Shown in pieces: positions 1 through 6,493 of a stretch of DNA of 6,897 bases. The notes beneath the pieces were generated by a model. That model was not told where the DNA came from. It saw only the letters and a list, made by a program, of their open reading frames with translations, and ran no database searches. Each line of letters begins with the position of its first letter. The stretch's first letter is position 1. The stretch is from JBBDKV01 sp040879165 (lineage in GTDB: Bacteria; Patescibacteriota; Microgenomatia; UBA1400; PJMF01), in contig JBBDKV010000008.1 in assembly GCA_040879165.1 (NCBI GenBank), forward strand, positions 1 through 6,897. Direction: 5' to 3'. The position numbers and the translations under genes were made by a program.

Positions 1-116
1 AATTGTGGCAGCAGTGCGGTGATAAAAATAGCACCAAGAAGCACTACTAAACCCTCGAGTAGTTTTTGGATGTTTGTCATGCGTAGTTGATTAATCTTGA
101 ATTGAGTAGCGTTCAT
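1..116 (-). CDS. Membrane protein of the glycan cluster, N-terminal fragment (runs off the left edge)
   Basis: Only the first 38 codons are present; the rest lies beyond position 1. The reading frame opens with ATG at 116-114, which overlaps the TGA stop of the preceding GT2 gene (ATGA, 4 nt), so it is probably translationally coupled. It is the only gene start in the window with a fair Shine-Dalgarno-like sequence (AGGGAG, 4 nt upstream). The peptide begins MNATQFKINQLRM, then a hydrophobic stretch at about residues 22-37 (GLVVLLGAIFITALLP), which looks like a first transmembrane helix after a short polar, mildly basic N-terminus. An in-frame ATG at 80-78 (residue 13) is an alternative start that would leave a shorter tail before the helix. 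Given the neighbours, an integral membrane enzyme of glycan assembly is likely: a polymerase or O-antigen-ligase-like protein, a flippase or a polyprenyl sugar transferase. The visible part cannot decide among these. Confidence 0.7.
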   Translation of the reverse strand, partial: MNATQFKINQLRMTNIQKLLEGLVVLLGAIFITALLPQ

Positions 117-991
117 AGGGCTCCCTTTTTTATAAATATAAAGATACTCAGTATCATGCGCACAAACTTAGGATAGTGCTGAACATAATGCTTATCGTAG
201 TATTGTAACATGGTGTCATAAAAATGCAGGTTCGTTTTGCGAGCAATTTGCTTTGAGCTGCCCTTAATTCCTGATTTATATTTGTGGTGAATGACGCGAA
301 TTTGAGGATAAAAAATAATGGACTTATTGGCAAGTCTGAACCGCCTACACCAATCTAGATCTTCAGCGTACATGAAAAATCGTTCGTCTAAATACCCTAC
401 TTCTTGAATGGCACTTTGCCGAGCGATCATACAGGCACCCGAGCAGGCATCAATGGTGTGAATAGTATCGAGCAGCTTATATGTTTGATGGTATTGAGCA
501 AACCACGAGTTTTGAGGAAAAAGTCGGGATAAGCCAGTAAAGTAGCAGAAGGACGCCCAAGGAGTTGGTTCACCTCGATGACAGGCTGGGTCGAGTTCAC
601 CATTGCTAAACTCAATGCGCGGCGTTATGGCAGCTACTTGTTCATGATCATCTAGATAGGCGATCAGTTCGTCAAAGTTTGAGTGATCGGTGCACTCAAC
701 GTCAGAGTTCAGGAGCATTACGTAGCGGGCTTTTGATTTGTGGAGTGCTGCGTTGTTGCCAGCGGCAAAACCAACATTCTTAGGTAATTGGATCAGCGAG
801 ACTTTGGGAAAGGACTTTTTGACTAACGCTATAGAGGCGTCTTGGCTATTGTTGTCCACTACCGTTACTTGTACCGAGTAGTTGGTTATTGCTAGGTAGT
901 GTTCGCTCAGACTCTCCAGCGTTTTTTTAAGCCAAAATTCACTGTTATAGCTAAGGATAATAATTTCTAAATCAACGTTCTTTTGTTTCAT
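113..991 (-). CDS. GT2-family glycosyltransferase (rhamnosyltransferase/WbbL-like, COG1216 type)
   Basis: A 292-residue protein, full length for a GT-A-fold family 2 enzyme. It should transfer a sugar from a nucleotide-sugar donor to a growing lipid-linked glycan at the cytoplasmic face of the membrane. Seen in the sequence: the N-terminal beta-strand and loop LEIIILSYNS (8-17); VVDNNSQD (44-51), the nucleotide-binding acidic turn; NVGFAAGNN (72-80); LLNSDVE (93-99), the metal-binding DXD-like position; SGACMIAR (184-191); and FMYAEDLDW (206-214), with the ED pair expected to hold the catalytic base. HH follows at 235-236. The C-terminus has a hydrophobic stretch (about 277-287, RMILSIFIFIKK) that may anchor it to the membrane. 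The start ATG shares its A with the upstream GT4 stop (TAATG), and the stop overlaps the next gene by 4 nt. No ribosome binding site is visible, so coupled translation is likely. Donor and acceptor sugars cannot be read from sequence; rhamnosyl transfer is only a family tendency. Confidence 0.93.
   Translation of the reverse strand: MKQKNVDLEIIILSYNSEFWLKKTLESLSEHYLAITNYSVQVTVVDNNSQDASIALVKKSFPKVSLIQLPKNVGFAAGNNAALHKSKARYVMLLNSDVECTDHSNFDELIAYLDDHEQVAAITPRIEFSNGELDPACHRGEPTPWASFCYFTGLSRLFPQNSWFAQYHQTYKLLDTIHTIDACSGACMIARQSAIQEVGYLDERFFMYAEDLDWCRRFRLANKSIIFYPQIRVIHHKYKSGIKGSSKQIARKTNLHFYDTMLQYYDKHYVQHYPKFVRMILSIFIFIKKGAL
121..126 (-). promoter_or_regulatory. Shine-Dalgarno-like site for the left-edge membrane protein
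   Basis: AGGGAG on the minus strand ends 4 nt before the ATG at 116, inside the last codons of the upstream GT2 gene. It supports the choice of the ATG at 116 over the internal ATG at 80. Spacing is slightly short but usable. None of the other five visible starts has a comparable purine-rich site. Confidence 0.5.
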
Positions 992-2199
992 TATGTGTCT
1001 GCACGCTTTTTACGAGCGATGTTTCGATATATTATATCAAGTTTTCGCGATATTAGCAGCCAATCATAGTTTTTCTGAACAAATTTCTTACCCTCTTTTG
1101 CTAGCTGAGCACGCAGTGAGGGTGTGTTGAGTAGCTCCGTGGTCAAAGCAGCCAGTTTTTTGTCACTGGTACCAATTAAGACATGCTTTCTCTCCTCCAC
1201 CTGGAGACCCTCAACTGCCACGGGTGTAGCGACAACTGGCGTTCCAGAGGCGAGCGCTTCAAGAATTTTGTATCTTGTGCCTTTGCCACTGAACACCGGT
1301 GCCAGTAATACGTGGGATTTGGTGAAAGCATCGCGAATATCGGGAATGTTGCCAGTCACGGTAATGTTTTCGTCAGTTTCTTGATAGGCAAAAATATCAG
1401 GTGTTGGAGCTGAGCCGACAATCCAGAGCTTAGAGTCTGGAGTTTCAGACTTAATTTTTGGCCACACATTTTTGACTAAGTATTGCACTGCTTCTCGATT
1501 TGGCAACCACTTGAAGGTGCCTACAGAAAGAATGGTGGGTGTTTTTGGTTCTTGGCGTTTTTTTGCTTCAAACCACTCAGTGTCGATGCCGTTTTCAACC
1601 ACATCAATATTTTCTTTCTTTCCTAATTCTGTAGCAATAAATTGCTTATCGTCTTCGCTCATTACAACTAAATGTGAGCAGAGTTTCCAATAATACTTTT
1701 CCCAATGCTGAATTTTGGCGATGTCTATATAGAGAAAGGGTTTGAGTAAGAGTGGTGCTCGTTGGGCATAACTTTCATATCCAAGCCATTCTATCGTTTG
1801 CTCAACAAGCAGTGTTGGCACTAACGTTTTGGGTAGGTGAGGCATCATGTAAAATGTTTCGGCGTGAATTAAGTCGTAATTTTTTTGGTGCAAAATATTT
1901 TCTAAAAAAGGTTTCACTTCTGTTACGTAGTTACGCATCACTAGAAATGGATATGTTGATAGCGCTGTTCTGAGAATATTTCTGAGGGTGAAAGGATGTT
2001 TAGAGCGTTGAAACACATAAATATTTTCACAAAAAGGCTCTAGGTCAGTCATGTACTCTTTTTCTGATTCGTCTTTGATCAAAGCTACTAGGGTAATGGT
2101 ATGTTCAGTGCTCAATTTTTTGAGCAAGTTGTACGTACGAATTTGACCACCAGAATGTAGTGGGTATGGCAGGTATGGTGTAAGCATTAAAATATTCAT
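991..2199 (-). CDS. GT4-family glycosyltransferase (group 1, GT-B fold)
   Basis: A 402-residue, two-domain GT-B retaining glycosyltransferase, of normal length for the family. The N-terminal acceptor domain starts MNILMLTPYLPYPLHSGGQ, with the glycine-rich loop GGQIRTYNL at 17-25. The C-terminal donor domain shows ENGIDTEWF (202-210), SVGTFKWLPN (225-234), VTGNIPDI (281-288) and the donor-site segment FSGKGTRYKILEALASGTPV (303-322). The first Glu of the usual EX7E motif is Lys here (306), while the second Glu (314) is kept. The GKGTRYKILEALASG form resembles the branch containing PEP-CTERM/EPS-associated sugar transferases, where GxGTRxKIxEA is normal, so it is probably not an inactivating change. 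Likely a soluble or peripheral enzyme adding one sugar to a lipid-linked intermediate in the cytoplasm. It lies 7 nt after the GT-C gene and overlaps the following GT2 start by 1 nt. The ATG start fits the family N-terminus, though the spacer (TCCCACC) has no ribosome binding site. Confidence 0.93.
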   Translation of the reverse strand: MNILMLTPYLPYPLHSGGQIRTYNLLKKLSTEHTITLVALIKDESEKEYMTDLEPFCENIYVFQRSKHPFTLRNILRTALSTYPFLVMRNYVTEVKPFLENILHQKNYDLIHAETFYMMPHLPKTLVPTLLVEQTIEWLGYESYAQRAPLLLKPFLYIDIAKIQHWEKYYWKLCSHLVVMSEDDKQFIATELGKKENIDVVENGIDTEWFEAKKRQEPKTPTILSVGTFKWLPNREAVQYLVKNVWPKIKSETPDSKLWIVGSAPTPDIFAYQETDENITVTGNIPDIRDAFTKSHVLLAPVFSGKGTRYKILEALASGTPVVATPVAVEGLQVEERKHVLIGTSDKKLAALTTELLNTPSLRAQLAKEGKKFVQKNYDWLLISRKLDIIYRNIARKKRADT

Positions 2200-2206
2200 G
2201 GTGGGA

Positions 2207-3643
2207 TTATGAATCGTGTGAGCGAGTCAGGTCGATTAAAATATAGGTTGGCGTTTTTTCTAGAGTAAAATACTGTTCTTCTAACTCTCGAGCCTCATCG
2301 TCATAACTGGTTGAAACATAGTGTGTGGCTCCTTGATCAATTTTCTCTTCAATGTGATACCCGATTGGCCAACCACGTCTATGAGTTTGATATAAAAACA
2401 GTGTATCACCAAAGGCCGGCGCTATCACCAAGGCATCTTCTGGCGTGAGGCGACGAACGGCTTTTCCAGCTTCGATATACTCCCAGTTGTTAATGGTAAA
2501 AAATCCAGAAACCTGTTGCCAGGATAAAATCAAAGCAGTTATCAGGAGTAATCCAATTATACTGCTTGCCACAACTGGTAGAACAAAGCGTCCAAGCAGT
2601 TGTTGAAGCACGATAATTCCTCGGGCAACAATGATGCAGATAATGGGAATTAGGATTACTTGATAATAGTCGTGGCGGACATTGCCTGTGGCAATAATGG
2701 CTAAATAGGCAAGGCTGCCAATAATCCAAGTGCCGTATACTAACCACTCCTCTTTATTCATTTTGAACCAACTGACCATGACAAAAATACTTCCAACATA
2801 TCCCAACATAAGCACAATCAGTCGCTCATATCCGAGCCAACGAAACCAAGCAGGTCTAAATCTAATACCATCACTGTTAAATAACCAATCAGATGCCGGA
2901 ATGCCCTCAGGGAATTGTGAAATCCAGAAGCGCCACCAAGCAAACGGTGCGGCGACCACTCCTGCGTATACTCCCAGTAACGCTCCATTAAGTAGGGTGC
3001 GCTTCATTCGAGTGTAGACGAGAGCCAGAAAGACGGGCGCAAAAAAAGCGATAAACGGTTTGAGTAATAAAGCCAAGGCGATACTGACCACTGAAAGTAG
3101 ATACCAATTCAACTTTTGTGTACTCAACCATTTTTCAAATGACCACAAACCGAGTAAAAAACTAAACACCAGTGCTGGCTCAGGCAGAATAACTCTAGAG
3201 TAGTAGATGTTAAATGGCAACAGCGCAAAGAGGGCGGCTGTAAAAATAGCTACCCGATATCCAGAGATGGCTTTGGTAAAATGAAACAACAGTGCGATTG
3301 ATCCCAAAGATAAAAAAACTGAGAGTAGTCGATGCGCTAGTTCTAGTGGGAGAGCTGGTATTGCCAAGACGATTGAGGCAATCACTGCGTTGATAAGGGG
3401 AAATTCAACCATCCGGTAGCCCTCTGGATTATCAGTGCCTGACGCAATATTGGATAGGTCGTGGTATTTGGGTAATAGAATATTGATGCCATTTTTTGTA
3501 TATTCGCGCGTCACAGACGCAGTATCTGCTTGGCGAAAGGCGTGCCAATCGAGTGGTTGATTAGTAATCGCGTGTAATCGAACAAAAAAACCAATCAAGA
3601 TGATGCCCAGCAAGGCGCTGAGGCGAATGGACGGTATGTTCAT
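2207..3643 (-). CDS. Polytopic GT-C glycosyltransferase, GT39/ArnT/PMT-like
   Basis: A 478-residue integral membrane protein with about 11-12 hydrophobic segments (roughly 8-25, 83-98, 104-122, 130-147, 156-170, 180-212, 217-235, 274-292, 302-319, 328-345 and 353-374) and a soluble C-terminal part (about 383-478) expected on the outer face. This layout, with a conserved polar first external loop, is that of GT-C enzymes that take sugar from polyprenyl-phosphate donors outside the membrane. The first loop carries DWHAFRQADTASVTREY (32-48), whose Asp residues (32, 40) are candidates for the catalytic acid. Other family-like spots are VEFPLINA (79-86), YSRVILPEP (148-156) and GNVRHDYYQ (320-328). 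It is not the classical ArnT or PMT motif set, so substrate is unknown; a lipid-linked glycan or glycoprotein acceptor is likely. Its ATG overlaps the ligase stop (ATGA), so the two membrane enzymes are probably co-translated and may act in sequence. Confidence 0.88.
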   Translation of the reverse strand: MNIPSIRLSALLGIILIGFFVRLHAITNQPLDWHAFRQADTASVTREYTKNGINILLPKYHDLSNIASGTDNPEGYRMVEFPLINAVIASIVLAIPALPLELAHRLLSVFLSLGSIALLFHFTKAISGYRVAIFTAALFALLPFNIYYSRVILPEPALVFSFLLGLWSFEKWLSTQKLNWYLLSVVSIALALLLKPFIAFFAPVFLALVYTRMKRTLLNGALLGVYAGVVAAPFAWWRFWISQFPEGIPASDWLFNSDGIRFRPAWFRWLGYERLIVLMLGYVGSIFVMVSWFKMNKEEWLVYGTWIIGSLAYLAIIATGNVRHDYYQVILIPIICIIVARGIIVLQQLLGRFVLPVVASSIIGLLLITALILSWQQVSGFFTINNWEYIEAGKAVRRLTPEDALVIAPAFGDTLFLYQTHRRGWPIGYHIEEKIDQGATHYVSTSYDDEARELEEQYFTLEKTPTYILIDLTRSHDS

Positions 3644-5460
3644 GAGCGTGTTGTCTTATTTTTTTTTGATTGGTGAGGTTTTTTTATATCAGGTTTTTGT
3701 TGCTTTTGATTGCTCAAGGCTTCAGATACGTGTCGATGTACGTTTGGTCGGTCAATGTTTTCAATTGCAATAATAATGCCCGCTAATGTCCAGAAAGTGA
3801 ACGCCACCTTTGAGGCGGCAAAGACGTCAATCAGTAGTGCGTTAAAAAGCAATCCTGCGCTCCCTGCTAAAAATGAAACAGCAAAGATTGAGATTAACCA
3901 GTCGTGTCTATTTTTATATAATTTCCAAGCGCGGTAATTGACTAGTCCGATTACCCCATAGAACGATACAAAGCCTAACAGACCAGTTTCTCCCAGCGTG
4001 CGAAGAAAATTATTGTCAGTGCTGTCCGCTTCTGTAAATTGTCCGACTGTTTCTTTTGTGAGCGTGGCATAGCCAGTACCCAGGATTGGGTTGGTGTAAA
4101 AACCCTGTAGTGCTTGTGGCCAGAGCGTGTCGAAGCGAATGGCCATTGATAAACCATGGCGAAACGCGTTATCAGAAAAGATGCGATCCTTTTCTACCTC
4201 AACATACTCTAGTCTTCCGTCGGCTGATCGTGTAGACACTGTAACTACATCTGGAATATCTTCATATACATCTCTGGGTCGATTGGGGGTGGGTCGTTCG
4301 TCAGACTTTGTCAGAACTGAATCATCTTCCTCACTGTCTTCCTGAGCAGCTTTCCTCTTTTCCTCCTCTTCGGCTAATTCAGCCTCAACTTCCTCAACCG
4401 ACTTTGCATTTTTTGGTTTCTTGCCTTTAGTCATGTCAGAAAATCTTTTTGACTGCTCCTCTGTGATAAAGAATCCAACGAATGAATCCCAAGTTTCTTC
4501 TCGCGTCTCATTGACGGATTGATATCTTTCATGCAGTTCGGGATAGCCTTCTAGTGTTTGGACAAAGCGTTCGTACATATCGGCACCAAAATAAAGTAGC
4601 ATTGATCCGCTGAGTAGACCAAACAGTATTACTTGAGTGCCGCCAAGTACTATTTTTTGCTTCCAGGACTGGTACTGCTTTAGAGCGTAGAGCACTACGA
4701 CCAATGATCCGGCAACTACAAAGCTTCCAAATGAAGAACGTGAGCCAGCAACAATTAGCAACCAGGTGCCCATCAGAAATGCCGCCGCCAGCAGAAGTGA
4801 GAGCCATCTTTGTTTGACGAAGTACCATCCAGCTAAAATTACCGGAAGAATTAGTACCAGATACGCGGATAGGTCGTAGTGACCGCCAAATGTTGATTGG
4901 ACTCTGGCGTGCTCGGTGAGATAGAGCCGTACACCTTTGCTAAACTCGCGATTCATCGTTGAGTAGACCGGCCAATACCAGTGCTTTTGTCCATATCCAT
5001 AGATGGAAATTGCGAGTAATGTAACGACGATTACGCCCAGGACAATTTTCAGATGCTGTCGTGTTCTGATTGCTGCCATGGTAATAAACAACAAACTAAA
5101 GTACTCGATGTAGCGTATGTAGTGTAAAAAGGTCTTACCTATATGCACAAAAGTCAGCGGTACAGTCTGGGTGATGAACATGGCTGAGAGGCTGGACAGT
5201 AAGCCCACAGCTATATACGCCAAAACTGCATAGGTGATGCGTGATTTCCAAGCAATTTGACCTTGCCATACCTTCCACGCCCAAATACTGGCTATAAGTA
5301 ATACAAATAGATCTTCCAGGCGTACACGAACAATGTAACCAGGAATAATGTCAAATAGTGGGAGCTTGGGGTACAGAGGGATGAAAACCAGCAAAAATGC
5401 GGTTCCGATCAGTAGAGCATGTTCTTGTATCCAAGAGATGATTGAAGAAAATTTAGACAT
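3640..5460 (-). CDS. O-antigen ligase / Wzy_C-family polytopic membrane protein with a long charged external loop
   Basis: A 606-residue membrane protein with about 12 hydrophobic segments: nine before residue 292 and about three after 487. The long loop between them (about 293-486) corresponds to the large external loop of WaaL, Wzy and PglL-type enzymes, which move or polymerise lipid-linked glycans outside the membrane. Family marks are the helix-end Arg in VAGSRSSFGSF (237-247), NPILGTGYATL (457-467) and STDNNFLRTLGETGLLGF (480-497), the counterpart of the usual HNxxLxxxxExGxxG. Here the His is Asn (483). The loop contains a Lys/Glu-rich insert (about 344-400, most acidic at 356-380), then a Pro/Arg stretch. 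The C-terminus is a basic tail (589-606). I chose ATG at 5460; the frame also opens with TTG at 5481 (613 residues), with no ribosome binding site at either. The stop overlaps the GT-C start by 4 nt. Ligase, polymerase and protein O-oligosaccharyltransferase cannot be told apart from sequence. Confidence 0.88.
   Translation of the reverse strand: MSKFSSIISWIQEHALLIGTAFLLVFIPLYPKLPLFDIIPGYIVRVRLEDLFVLLIASIWAWKVWQGQIAWKSRITYAVLAYIAVGLLSSLSAMFITQTVPLTFVHIGKTFLHYIRYIEYFSLLFITMAAIRTRQHLKIVLGVIVVTLLAISIYGYGQKHWYWPVYSTMNREFSKGVRLYLTEHARVQSTFGGHYDLSAYLVLILPVILAGWYFVKQRWLSLLLAAAFLMGTWLLIVAGSRSSFGSFVVAGSLVVVLYALKQYQSWKQKIVLGGTQVILFGLLSGSMLLYFGADMYERFVQTLEGYPELHERYQSVNETREETWDSFVGFFITEEQSKRFSDMTKGKKPKNAKSVEEVEAELAEEEEKRKAAQEDSEEDDSVLTKSDERPTPNRPRDVYEDIPDVVTVSTRSADGRLEYVEVEKDRIFSDNAFRHGLSMAIRFDTLWPQALQGFYTNPILGTGYATLTKETVGQFTEADSTDNNFLRTLGETGLLGFVSFYGVIGLVNYRAWKLYKNRHDWLISIFAVSFLAGSAGLLFNALLIDVFAASKVAFTFWTLAGIIIAIENIDRPNVHRHVSEALSNQKQQKPDIKKPHQSKKNKTTRS
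3659..3667 (-). repeat. A9 homopolymer near the 3' end of the ligase gene
   Basis: Nine consecutive A residues on the coding strand (T9 on the plus strand), read in frame as part of Ser-Lys-Lys-Asn-Lys. A one-base insertion, or a -1 ribosomal slip, would bring in a TAA at 3657-3655, removing only the last few residues but moving the stop away from the GT-C start at 3643. It is the longest homopolymer I noticed in the window. No function is demonstrated. Confidence 0.6.
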
Positions 5461-5484
5461 AATAATCAGGTGGGTCAACAAACA

Positions 5485-6465
5485 TTACAGTTCTGCTAAG
5501 ACTTTTTGGTACATTTCAGCCTTTTCTGATCTTCCCATTGTACCAAATAACCATTTTCGCAGCACAGCACCAGCTTTCAAAATAAAAACTGCTAGTTGTT
5601 GTTCAGTGAGGGGTCGGTGCTTTGACCAGATATATTTGTAACCCCGGTATTCGCCGACAATAGCACGCTCACTTGAGGAACTAGCTACTTGATGATGGGT
5701 AATGTACGCCGTAGGATGAATGGCGATATCCCAGTGATGATGTTTGGCACGCACGCACAGCTCCATGTCTTCAGCGTACATAAATATTTTTTCATCTAAT
5801 GTACCAATTTCTTCGAGCATCTCGCGGCGAAGTAGCATGGCGGTGCCAGCCACCCAGTCGCGGGGTTGCAGTTGATTGTCAGTTTGGAATACTCCGCGCA
5901 GGCCAGTGTGTTGGGTGGATGGCAGTAGCTTGCCGAGCAGGGGAATGTCATCAAACATGCACATGTGGTTTGCTAGTGACCAGAGTGTGGGACGAGAGCC
6001 ACCTTGGTGTTGGAGCGTGCCATCAGGATATACTAGTGTGGCGGCAATGATGCCGAGGCGATCAATTTTGTTGGGATAGCTGCTGAGTTGGGCAGTGCTT
6101 TGATCAACTGTTTCTTCCATAGTTTCAATGAGGCGCTGAATAGCCAAGGGTTGCACGTAGGTATCTGAGTTGAGTAGTAGTATGTATTTGGCCGCTGACT
6201 CTCGAATTGCTTGATTATTTGCCACACTGAAACCGACGTTTTTAGTATTTTTAAGAATAGTGATGAGGACTGGTGTTTGTTTGGCAAAACGTTTGAGTTG
6301 ATCAACAGAGTCATCTTGACTGTTATTATCTACTACAATGAGGTCAACTCTGTTGGCGAGTGAGCTGCGTTCGATATCTTGGCAGGCAGATCGAACCGCA
6401 TCTACGGTGAGCTCAGCGGTGTTGAATGAAACAATGCAGATAGAAAGGATTGGGTCGCTGGCCAT
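5485..6465 (-). CDS. GT2-family glycosyltransferase (rhamnosyltransferase/WbbL-like), paralogue of the one at 113-991
   Basis: A 326-residue GT-A-fold enzyme expected to add a sugar from a nucleotide-sugar donor to a lipid-linked glycan at the cytoplasmic face of the membrane. Motifs in order: LSICIVSFNT (7-16); VVDNNSQDDS (44-53); NVGFSVANN (76-84); LLLNSDTY (97-104), the DXD-like metal site; PDGTLQHQGG (147-156); RDWVAGTAMLLRR (202-214); and FMYAEDMELC (228-237), with the presumed catalytic ED pair; then THHQV (256-260). The C-terminal 40 or so residues (LAVFILKAGAVLRKWLFG, 291-308) are amphipathic and basic, consistent with membrane association. It shares its motif order with the GT2 gene at the other end of the window but differs in the central acceptor region, so the two probably make different linkages. 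The start is ATG at 6465; an in-frame TAG lies 24 nt upstream of it, leaving no alternative ATG, GTG or TTG. There is no clear ribosome binding site in the 28-nt gap. Specific sugars unknown. Confidence 0.93.
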   Translation of the reverse strand: MASDPILSICIVSFNTAELTVDAVRSACQDIERSSLANRVDLIVVDNNSQDDSVDQLKRFAKQTPVLITILKNTKNVGFSVANNQAIRESAAKYILLLNSDTYVQPLAIQRLIETMEETVDQSTAQLSSYPNKIDRLGIIAATLVYPDGTLQHQGGSRPTLWSLANHMCMFDDIPLLGKLLPSTQHTGLRGVFQTDNQLQPRDWVAGTAMLLRREMLEEIGTLDEKIFMYAEDMELCVRAKHHHWDIAIHPTAYITHHQVASSSSERAIVGEYRGYKYIWSKHRPLTEQQLAVFILKAGAVLRKWLFGTMGRSEKAEMYQKVLAEL

Positions 6466-6493
6466 ATTAGAATGATGGGTACCATGCTAGATA
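6466..6493 (-). other. Intergenic spacer, no visible signal
   Basis: The 28-nt gap between the acyltransferase stop (TAG, 6496-6494) and the GT2 start. It holds an out-of-frame ATG (6485) and a GGTACC palindrome, but no Shine-Dalgarno sequence, promoter-like boxes or terminator hairpin. It is the largest gap in the window, or nearly so. Confidence 0.5.

Noticed and set aside
1124..1384. Plus-strand open frame of 86 codons
   Set aside because: It lies wholly within the GT4 gene on the opposite strand, has no family resemblance or ribosome binding site, and the GT4 motifs confirm the minus-strand reading. The same applies to the plus-strand frames at 1472-1693 and 1752-1973.
2730..3017. Plus-strand open frame of 95 codons
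   Set aside because: It is antisense to the membrane segments of the GT-C gene; its composition reflects complemented hydrophobic codons.
3659..3685. T-rich stretches considered as a terminator
   Set aside because: They lie inside the ligase coding region with no stem preceding them on the transcribed strand, and the next gene overlaps, so termination here is implausible.
4529..4828. Minus-strand 99-codon frame inside the ligase gene
   Set aside because: It is a different frame of the same strand, fully inside a gene with clear membrane-protein signal. Its Cys/Arg/Trp-rich composition looks like an out-of-frame shadow.
5799..6079. Overlapping plus-strand frames antisense to the GT2 gene
   Set aside because: Rich in Cys, Trp and Arg, with no motif; the opposite strand encodes a well-supported glycosyltransferase.
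6033..6314. Minus-strand 93-codon frame overlapping the GT2 gene
   Set aside because: It is the alternative frame of the NVGF-to-LLNSD region of the GT2 enzyme, with no independent support.
6473..6487. Palindromic GGTACC region in the 28-nt spacer, considered as an operator or hairpin
   Set aside because: The self-complementary stretch is too short, with no loop and no following T tract, so it is not a convincing terminator or binding site.
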